Shown here one piece after another: positions 56,695 through 64,000 of a stretch of DNA of 64,000 bases; the first letter of the stretch is position 1, and every line of letters begins with the position of its first letter. Where the stretch lies: NCBI GenBank assembly GCA_947184155.2, contig CAMXCT020000117.1:201987-265986 (forward strand). The letters are read 5' to 3'. A program made the translations under genes and the position numbers. This DNA comes from Cladocopium goreaui. Its lineage: Eukaryota > Sar > Dinophyceae > Suessiales > Symbiodiniaceae. The notes under the pieces are model-generated. The model was not told the origin of the DNA. It saw only the letters and a program-made list of their open reading frames with translations, and ran no database searches.

Positions 56695-57705
56695 TATGTA
56701 TATATATATATGTATACATATATGTATACGTATGTATATACATATGTATACATATGCTTGTAATTATGCATGTATGCATGAATGCATGCATGCATGTACG
56801 CATGCATGTATGTGTCTATGTCTGTATGCATGTATGTATGTCATGTAATGTAATGTAACGCAATGGAATGTACTGTATGTATGCATGTGTACATATGTAT
56901 ACATATGTATGTATACTGTATACATATGTACGCATAGAAATATGCATGCATATATGTATACGTATGTATGTATGTATGTATGTATGTATACAGATGCATG
57001 TATTTATGCATGTATGCATGTAATTATGCATGTATGCATGTGTGCATGCATGCATTTATGTATACGTATGTATGTATGCATGTATGCATGTAATGTAATG
57101 TAATGTAACGTAATGTAATGCAATGTAATGTATTGTAATGTAAGTATGTAAAAAATGTAATTGTACTTGTAATTGTAGTTGCAATGTAATGTAATGTGAT
57201 GTGAAGTGTGGTATGTATTTATGTAAGTAAACAAATGTATGTATGTATGTATGTATACATACATATGTATGTATGTATGAATGTATGTATGTATGTATGA
57301 ATGTATGTATGTATGTATGTATGTATGTGTATGTATGTATGTATGTATGTAATGATTGAATGAATGAATGAATGAACGAATGAATGAATGAATGAGTGAA
57401 TGAATGAATGAATGAAATGAATGAATGAGTGAATGAATGAATGAATGAAATGAATGAATGAATGAATGAATGAATGAATGAAATGAAATGAATGAATGAA
57501 TGAATGAATGAATGAATGAATGAATGAATGAATGAAATGAATGAATGAATGAATGAATGAAATGAAATAAATGAATGAATGAATGAAATGAATGAATGAA
57601 TGAATGAATGAATGAATGAATGAATGAATGTATGTATGTATGCATGCATGCATGCATGCATGGATGGATGGATGGATGGATGTATGTATGTATGTATGTA
57701 TGATC
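56695..57705. repeat. ATGT / ATGA microsatellite, 1 kb
   Basis: (ATGT)n and TGTATACATATG zones, then (AATG)n at about 57350-57628 and (GGAT)n near 57660-57680. Long His-Ser-Phe-Ile-type frames are artefacts. Confidence 0.95.
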
Positions 57706-57709
57706 ACCA

Positions 57710-58620
57710 CCCCTTTAGGCTAATTGCAAGCAGGGGGGCGTTCCAAAAATGTAGATTGCAATTTTGCCCCCTCGGAATTTGACCGCTGGGGTCATGCTAA
57801 TTGCAAGCGTGGACCAACGTCAGAAGCCGAAGCCTAAAGTTTTTACATTTAGAGAGGGGGGGGATGAAAAATAAAAGCACGTAAGAGACCGGTCACCCCG
57901 TACCCCCCCCCGAACCCCCCCGAACCTACCTCCTTCGGACATTATGGAAGGGGGGGGAGGGAGGTAACAATTGTAAAATGTCTGACGAATTGTCCGAAAA
58001 CAGTTTCCAAAAAGTTTGCAGATGTTTGTAATCAACCTACACCAAAGGTCCATATTTCCTTGCAGAAACAGCTCAAAGTAGATGATAAAATCAAGATAAA
58101 TCCATGTAACCATCCTACATCTAAGGTCCTTATTCACTTTGAAATTTGATGGGGTACATTTGAGGTCCATTTGAGGTACATTTGAGATATATTTGAGATC
58201 ATTTAGGTGCAGAAATGGCTCACTTTTTTTTTGATATGACTTGGCTCTGGAAAGCAAAGCCAGATTCTTTGCCTCAATTTCAAGTAAGCATCCATTTACA
58301 AGGGGTTTTCTTATATACACCGCAAAGCAGTGAAATGATGGATCTACCATGCATTTCCTGGTTCTGCAGGGGTTGAAGCTTACAGTCAAACAGGATTACT
58401 CTCCAACCTACATTTTCCCTTTTCCAAAATCCAGTAGCATACCGATCCGATATTTTCACCTTTTTTTTGCACCTTTCTGCGACATATCCTCAGGACCTTT
58501 TCAAAGATCCCGAAATTCTTTGCTTCCCTTCCTTTCTTACATCTTTCGGGTTCCTTACCTCCTATGTGATGCTTCTGTATTGTCTTCCCGTCTCGTTTAT
58601 TCTGTCAAGTTTTTGGAGGG
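57710..58620. other. unique region with one inverted satellite unit
   Basis: No supported gene. At about 58030-58130 lies a single unit of the 78-bp repeat described at 58630-59020, in reverse orientation. A GGTACATTTGAG repeat lies at about 58150-58200. Confidence 0.5.
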
Positions 58621-58629
58621 GACTGTTGT

Positions 58630-59020
58630 GAACCTGTTTCTGCAAGTAAATGTGGACCTTAGGTGTGGGATGGTTTCATGGGTTTATCTTGATTTTCTCA
58701 TGTATTTTGAGCTGTTTCTGCAAGTAAATATGGACCTTAGGTGTAGGATTGTTACATGGTTTTATCTTGATGTTCTCATCTATTTTGAGCTGTTTCTGCA
58801 AGTAAATTTGCACCTTAGGTGTAGGATGGTTACATGGTTTTATCTTGTTTTTATCATCTACTTTGAAGTGTTTCTGCAAGTAAATGTGGACCTTAGGTGT
58901 AGGATGGTTACACGGGTTTATCTTGATGTTCTCATCTATTTTAAGCTGTTTCTGCAAAAGTAAATATGGACCTTAGGTGTAGGATGGTTACATGTATTTA
59001 TCTTGATTTTATCTTCTATG
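58630..59020. repeat. 78-bp tandem repeat, five units
   Basis: Each unit contains GTTTCTGCAAGTAAATGTGG, CCTTAGGTGTAGGATGGTTA and ATCTTGATTTTCTCATCTA. Because 78 is a multiple of three the array is open in one frame and would encode a 26-residue repeat, but nothing else supports translation. Confidence 0.9.
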
Positions 59021-59099
59021 TTTTTTCCCCACATTGACGTGTGGGGTTTTTGTTTTTAGTTCTGTATCCGCTCCTCGTCCTCCTCCTTCCCGTCCTCCC

Positions 59100-59283
59100 T
59101 CCTCACTCACTCACTCTCACTCACTCACACACACTCACTCACTCACACTCACTCACTCACACACACACACACCCTCACACACACACACACACTCACTCAC
59201 TCTCACTCACACACTCACTCACTCACACTCACTCACTCACACACACACACCCACCCTCACACACACACACCACACACACACAC
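59100..59283. repeat. CTCACTCA / CA microsatellite
   Basis: Mixed (CTCA)n and (CA)n tract. Confidence 0.9.
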
Positions 59284-59453
59284 TGTTGATTTTTTGGAAG
59301 TGAACTGCAATGACGATGTGGTTGTACATGCCTGGTAGGATTCCTGAGTCCATCATCCTTGATAAACAGGTGAAACCAGGTCCAAATCATTGATCGGCAA
59401 GGTGGTTCTTGGGTTAGCCACATCCCATCATGGAAATGGAAAGACATGATTAG

Positions 59454-59549
59454 GCAGGTACGTCGATCCAGCGTCCCGGATCGATATCACAGAATGTCAT
59501 AGCCGTCTTCGTTGGCTGCAGAACTATGACATTCCCTGCAGCCCCCTGC
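59454..59549. ncRNA. structured RNA candidate, copy B
   Basis: Same junction as copy A. P1 GCAGG (59454-59458) pairs CCTGC (59545-59549). P2 TCGATCC (59463-59469) pairs GGATCGA (59478-59484). P3 GAATGTCATAG (59492-59502) pairs CTATGACATTC (59524-59534), 11 perfect pairs. TACG, TATCACA and CCGTCTTCGTTGG are identical to copy A, while P2 and P3 differ in sequence. It lies about 1.1 kb beyond the stop of the minus-strand Penelope-like element. Confidence 0.55.
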
Positions 59550-60668
59550 TGTTAAATAGTCTTTGGCGCATGAATTCGGAAAACATAACGTGCATAGTCT
59601 TTAGCGCATGAATTCGGAAAAACATAACGTGCATAGTCATCAAATGTCCAGTTGTGGTTTTCTGCATGTGAATAGCAGTGTACACACACAAAGGCCTTCA
59701 CATGGAAGGCAAATTCTGAAAGACTGCCTAATGAAGCAAGCAGATCACGTCAATATAAGCAACGTTGAACTCATTCGAAAATGAATTTCATGCTTGGGAT
59801 TAGGTGTATACGCACCTGCATCTTCATTGACAGGTCTTTCCAAAGAAGGCACTCTGAGGTAGCGGCGTGTAGAGCAAGTAGACCACGTAGATCAAAGAAA
59901 TCGCGATAAATAAAGTCGAAATGGAAAGGACATGGTTAGATTAAAAGGTGATAATTGTTATTGGCAAAATGATTGAATATGATGCAATCCAGAGTTTGTA
60001 TTAGCGAAATAATTGAATATGATGCAATCCAAAGTTATCGTGCCGTTGTAACTCACGAACATCAATTATTTGTTGCAGATTGCGCAACACTTTGCGTGTG
60101 GAGAGCGGTATACACATATATACATATGCCTTCATAAGGAAGGTGACACTTCTGGGTTGCCGACGCGTGGAACAAATAGAGCAAGGACAGTATGACTTTG
60201 GAGTGTTAAAAAGTGAAGAGAACTGCACTTCAATTGAAACATGGATACCACGAAATGAAATGGACACAAATCGATTGTATTCTTGTTCTTCAACAAATCC
60301 GTTTAAATGAACGTTTGTTAGTTGTCTATGGACGAAGGGCAGAATTCGCCAAAAACTGAGATTCCGACGCGTAGAACACGTAGGTCAGGTAGTTGAGATA
60401 GAACGCAGTGATGAAAACAGTAAATGGATTGATTGAATCACAGTTATATAACACTTAAGCCAGTGTGTTGCAGTACCGTGAACCATATAGAGTAGAACAA
60501 CGGACGTAAACTAAGCTGGAGAACTGAATATAATCAATTACGGAAAACAAATATCACACTGCGAGCCAAGCGTTTTGGGTGAGATGTTGCAGAAAACGTT
60601 TGAACAGTTGCAAAGTTGCAATTGGAATGAAAAGCACAAAACCAAGATGCAGCTACGACGGCTTCTTT
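59550..60668. other. flank of the Penelope-like element
   Basis: Tandem repeats of about 35 bp: AGTCTTTAGCGCATGAATTC at about 59560 and 59597, and TGAATATGATGCAATCCA at about 59974 and 60012. A diverged GCGTGTAGAGCAAGTAGA-like segment recurs at about 59867, 60162 and 60371. It is likely the 3' non-coding part of the minus-strand element. Confidence 0.45.
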
Positions 60669-63410
60669 TCAGTCAAACGGTGTCAATTGTTGTCTGGTCC
60701 ATTTATGTCCAAAACTGCGGGCAATCGAAATGATCTGAGGAATGCATTCGCGGTATCTAGGTTCCTGAAGGGTATGAAGGGCGAGCAGGTCTTGAACTTG
60801 AGGAAGTTGAAGTTCACGAGGAAAAGTATTTTGTAGAATTAGACGTGTTCGAGCAATGAGACCTGTATACATGGAGCTTCTAGGTTTAAAACCAGCGGAA
60901 GTGCGTATCACTGTGTCCCAAGGCAATACCGATGTAATGGTACGTTGATGTGGATTGATGTTGAATCCAAGCGCATCAAAACCCTGTACTTCTTCCAAAA
61001 GAATGGGCGAGGTGTAGAAGTCTAAATTCCAAAAACAAGTTTGTCGAAGGCGATCAGTGAGTTGTTGTGGACCCAAAAGCAAACGGTTGTCAACATAACG
61101 AAAGGAACTAAAAAGTTTTCCAGAAAAAATGGCTTGTCCAAAAAGCATGCTGTAGGTGTGCTCTCGATTTAGGGCAACTAGTGAACATACAACTGGGGCC
61201 CACTGTGAGCCCATAGATGCGCCTTGTATCTGTCGATAGCTAACACATCCCAGTGAAAATAAGCTATGGCGAAGGAGGTACTTCGTCAAGTCAACAATGT
61301 GGTTGAGTGTAATGATATGATGCTGCTTGCTATGAGCTCTCCAACGTCCTCGAAATAATCGTTGTGTCCTTTCTAGCTTGCGTGAAGTAATGTTGAGAAC
61401 TTGATCCTGTGGGCATTGTTGAAGGTCAATAAATCGTTGGACTGTGAATTCTACGCTGTTGATGATACGGTCATGAGAAACCTGATTGTAGAAACCAGCA
61501 ATGTCCTGTTGTAATATATCCAAGGTATCCTCCAGGTCGTGGATTGCAAAAATGTGTCGTACAGCTGTTAGTATAGATTCAACGTCTGTGAACTGCATGA
61601 GATTGGTGAAGACCGGTCTACTGATTTCCAAAAGTGCTGTAGCAAGACACCCACCTAGTTTCATTAACCAAGAATGCGAGTAGTCGACAATGGGTCTTGC
61701 TTTTTCAAATTGGCGTGTGGGTTTAGGCAAAAGGTAGGCTGTGCTCAAAGCATATTGGAAGTTCAGTCCCCAGCGGTACTGCTTTTTAATCCAAGAAGGC
61801 ACATTTTCCTGAATATTTGTCATAATTTCTTCTGCGCCAAGATGTGACGGTCGAAATACTGTTGTATCGCCAAAAGTTTTCTGAAGTAGAATATGGTACT
61901 GAACTGGGCACATCAGTAATAAGGAATTGGGAAAATGATCAGCTGGAGTGGCAATAAATAGACTGAGTAACTGACGAAGTTGACTTTGTCGACGATGTGT
62001 AGGTCCATGTTGTTCTCGAAATAGTTTCCATTGTTGATTCAGAAAATATTGCCAATATTGTTGAAGGTGTGCGGGTAAACGCCATTTTTGTAACCATTTC
62101 TCGAATTGTTCTGTAGCTTGATAATGGAATATCCGCCATGTAGGTGCCACTTCACTGCCCGCGTGGTGACGAAATTCTGGAATATCTGGAAAGCATTCTG
62201 AGGCCCAGGCGACAATGTGTAGAGTATTCTTTTTCTTTTGTTGAATATGGCTTGGAAATCGATTGCACGTGCAAGTCGGTGTTCTATCGGGATACCACCA
62301 TTTCAGGAACCGTCGAAAATTGAAAAGTACTTGTCCCCAAGTCTGGTTCTTGATATGGATGATAGGTGCCCGTGGTTTGTGGAGAGGTGGAAAATGGATA
62401 CGATGAAAGAATGTGAAACCAAGCATCCACTTTCGAATATTCTCAAACATAGCATCATCTGGAATATGAAGTCGCAGCGGAATGTTGACAGGTGGAGTCG
62501 TAGTATGCCGAAATTCCAATATCAATCTCAACTGACTTTGACATCGTGTTCGAAATGGTTCATTCACAAATCGGGACAGTCGCCATAGTAGAAAAATATA
62601 TGGTGTTGAAATTGAAAATTGTCGAAGGTGTGCAGAAACATGGAATTTTTGTATTGTATCAGAGCCCAAAGCATATAAAATGCGATATTTATCCTCCAGC
62701 GTATTGTGTGTTCGTTGTATTGTCACTGCAGTGGTACGAGTGGAGCCGTTCATTTTGTTCCAACGTTTCATCACTGTCTGTCCCATTGTCACATGTGTCT
62801 TTGTCGTAGGGAGTGTGTAGTGCTGGCGCTGGATGTTGTATTTGCGCAATAATGGTAAAATGTGTGGCCAATTGAGTGTTGGACACAACTGTTTTTGAAG
62901 TGCTGTTTCTACTGCAAGTACGTCTGTTTTGACGTACTGTAAGGGTATGCCGACATAGTGCCAAAAAGTGCTTGTTTTATGCCAGAACTTGAGAGCTGGT
63001 TCATAATATGCCAGTTGATGTCTTTCCAACTGTCGGTATTTTCGAAGTCGACTTTGTTCACGTTGAAACATATCCAAATGTGTCGAGCCAATGTAAAAAT
63101 ATCGATGGAACAAAGAAACCTTCAAGTAAACAATGGATGTGCGCATGAACCACTCAAGAGTGAAATTGTGAGGAACTCGATGTGCTCGCAAAATGGCAAC
63201 GATTCTTTTCCGAAATCGTGTAGTGCACTCATGTATCAAAATTGTCACGCACCACTGAGCTCGTAGCCAATACAAAAGGCGCTGAATTTCCCATGACATT
63301 TCAGTGTTTGATAACATGAATTGAATCAGAATGGTAGCTAATACAAGTGTGCTAAGAAATTGCCGAGCTCTATTGGTCAAACTGCTGCCCGGTGTTACTC
63401 TACTCAGTAG
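60669..63410 (-). CDS. GIY-YIG-like domain plus reverse transcriptase
   Basis: The frame is open from the codon after the upstream stop (63410) to 60669. Within it IVYLKVSLFHRYFYIGST, then QREQSRLRKYRQL and AVETALQKQLCPTLN follow the order of a GIY-YIG nuclease (YIG, Arg, Glu, and terminal Asn). A CTCNRFPSH motif may bind zinc. The reverse transcriptase has DIAGFYNQVSHDRI (motif A), IQGASMGSQWAPVV (motif B) and FRYVDNRLLL (motif C). Motif C is YVDN rather than YxDD, with the Asn at 61086-61088. Penelope-like elements with an N-terminal GIY-YIG domain (Chlamys and Naiad types) are described in algae, protists and animals; assignment here rests on motif order. The frame has no lesion. Confidence 0.6.
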   Translation of the reverse strand, partial: LLSRVTPGSSLTNRARQFLSTLVLATILIQFMLSNTEMSWEIQRLLYWLRAQWCVTILIHECTTRFRKRIVAILRAHRVPHNFTLEWFMRTSIVYLKVSLFHRYFYIGSTHLDMFQREQSRLRKYRQLERHQLAYYEPALKFWHKTSTFWHYVGIPLQYVKTDVLAVETALQKQLCPTLNWPHILPLLRKYNIQRQHYTLPTTKTHVTMGQTVMKRWNKMNGSTRTTAVTIQRTHNTLEDKYRILYALGSDTIQKFHVSAHLRQFSISTPYIFLLWRLSRFVNEPFRTRCQSQLRLILEFRHTTTPPVNIPLRLHIPDDAMFENIRKWMLGFTFFHRIHFPPLHKPRAPIIHIKNQTWGQVLFNFRRFLKWWYPDRTPTCTCNRFPSHIQQKKKNTLHIVAWASECFPDIPEFRHHAGSEVAPTWRIFHYQATEQFEKWLQKWRLPAHLQQYWQYFLNQQWKLFREQHGPTHRRQSQLRQLLSLFIATPADHFPNSLLLMCPVQYHILLQKTFGDTTVFRPSHLGAEEIMTNIQENVPSWIKKQYRWGLNFQYALSTAYLLPKPTRQFEKARPIVDYSHSWLMKLGGCLATALLEISRPVFTNLMQFTDVESILTAVRHIFAIHDLEDTLDILQQDIAGFYNQVSHDRIINSVEFTVQRFIDLQQCPQDQVLNITSRKLERTQRLFRGRWRAHSKQHHIITLNHIVDLTKYLLRHSLFSLGCVSYRQIQGASMGSQWAPVVCSLVALNREHTYSMLFGQAIFSGKLFSSFRYVDNRLLLGPQQLTDRLRQTCFWNLDFYTSPILLEEVQGFDALGFNINPHQRTITSVLPWDTVIRTSAGFKPRSSMYTGLIARTRLILQNTFPRELQLPQVQDLLALHTLQEPRYRECIPQIISIARSFGHKWTRQQLTPFD

Positions 63411-64000
63411 TCAGTGTTTGAGGAATTGCACCGCCGCCAAAAGCTTGATCTGTTGTTCATTTTTCATCTTATTGACCTTAACTGTACTGAGGCCCCAGTC
63501 TACTAGGATCTTGTCAATCGCCGGTTGTTCATCTGGTCCTGCTGCTGCGAGTTCCTCTTGGATAGTCTGTGTCAAAGCCTGTAGATTTTCTGGATCACTG
63601 TTGGTCAAATTGCCCTGAATCCAATCGCGAATCTTGGCGGGAGTGCCGTCTTTGGGACTGTTGGAACTAAGAAGAGCTGGTTGAGGTGGTTTCCGACGAT
63701 ATTGGTCCAGGGGTGCTTTGGATGTGTCCACATTACCAGGTCTCACAAATGCATCCATGGGTCCCATAGCATTGGCGTTGGGACGGGCTGGTGCTGATGG
63801 GGCTGGGGGTGGATTGCCTGAAGTACTCTGCAACATCTGTTGTTTGAGAAGGGCATTTTCTTCCTTCAATTTTTCCATCTGCTCAAGCATCTGTTGGTTG
63901 GGGTCTTTTGGAGCTTTTGATTCCACAAATTTGACAATTTCATCGCCAAACTTCTTGATAGTATCCAACTTCGCATCCCAATCTTGTTGTACTCCATCGT
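63411..64000 (-). CDS. coiled-coil N-terminal protein of the Penelope-like element, partial
   Basis: The frame is open from the window edge (DGVQQDWDAKLDTIKKFGDE) to a TGA at 63411-63413 and belongs to the same reading frame as the reverse transcriptase. It contains a heptad-like coiled coil (LEQMEKLKEENALLKQQML), a Pro/Ala-rich linker and a conserved-looking C-terminal helical part (KIRDWIQGNL, IDKILVDWGL). It may be an RNA-binding or assembly protein, like ORF1 of other retroelements; that is inference. The stop context on the coding strand is TGA CTA CTG, which matches known readthrough-prone UGA-CUA signals. Confidence 0.55.
   Translation of the reverse strand, partial: DGVQQDWDAKLDTIKKFGDEIVKFVESKAPKDPNQQMLEQMEKLKEENALLKQQMLQSTSGNPPPAPSAPARPNANAMGPMDAFVRPGNVDTSKAPLDQYRRKPPQPALLSSNSPKDGTPAKIRDWIQGNLTNSDPENLQALTQTIQEELAAAGPDEQPAIDKILVDWGLSTVKVNKMKNEQQIKLLAAVQFLKH

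Larger units (their letters stand above)
60669..64000 (-). mobile_element. Penelope-like retroelement, cut by the window end
   Basis: A minus-strand element with a coiled-coil N-terminal part and, after one in-frame stop, a GIY-YIG-like plus reverse transcriptase part. Its 5' end lies beyond 64000. No LTR-like repeats of the Penelope type were confirmed within the window. Confidence 0.55.

Noticed and set aside
58349..58963. 204-residue frame with a 26-residue repeat
   Set aside because: The repeat follows from a 78-bp tandem array whose period is a multiple of three; the reverse strand is open as well and no domain is visible.

Overview
The window looks like nuclear DNA of a dinoflagellate, most likely a Symbiodiniaceae-type alga. 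The evidence is indirect but consistent. Introns use GA-AG, GC-AG and GT-AG borders with a G after the acceptor. All genes in the first 11 kb lie on one strand. Degraded retroelements of several classes carry methyltransferase-like, C2H2 and ubiquitin-protease-like domains. A Ty1/copia remnant has a DNA-methyltransferase-like domain. Long satellites and a degenerate TTTAGGG-like tract fill the remainder. No bacterial operon, rRNA, tRNA or housekeeping gene was recognised, and the species is not determined.

Layout. 1-11.4 kb: a one-strand cluster of five genes: a partial gene, an unrecognised 1158-residue protein split by a 71-nt GA-AG intron, a cytosine-C5-methyltransferase-like protein, a DUF7869/transposase-like protein with one frameshift, and an unrecognised 170-residue protein. 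A TTGGTC-rich minisatellite sits at the gene borders and also inside reading frames. 12.1-29.5 kb: two related, same-strand, non-LTR retrotransposons (LINE A and LINE B). Both share the order endonuclease (EEP), reverse transcriptase, about ten C2H2-like fingers, a separate overlapping reading frame of about 290 codons, then a ubiquitin-specific-protease-like (C19) domain. Both are broken by a few point lesions. 29.9-32.4 kb: a decayed Ty1/copia element with a methyltransferase-like domain.

33-43.7 kb is satellite territory: 16-bp, about 75-bp, 78-90-bp and 11-bp arrays, a telomere-like tract and CCGGCAACC blocks. 44.0-47.3 kb holds a probable dermatopontin-like gene whose intron carries a GATA satellite. 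48.5-50.8 kb and 56.7-57.7 kb are ATGT-type microsatellites. A second 16-bp plus 75-bp satellite lies at 52.3-54.3 kb. A tyrosine-recombinase-like pseudogene lies at 55.5-56.4 kb. A minus-strand Penelope-like element, with an N-terminal GIY-YIG-like domain and an in-frame UGA-CUA stop between its two parts, runs off the right end.

The strongest leads are: (1) the LINE family with a conserved overlapping reading frame and a C-terminal deubiquitinase-like domain; (2) a 24-nt identity containing a hairpin, shared by the two LINEs but read in different frames; (3) two copies, 7.3 kb apart, of a roughly 95-nt RNA-like fold whose helices have changed sequence but kept pairing; (4) the TTGGTC minisatellite tied to gene borders.
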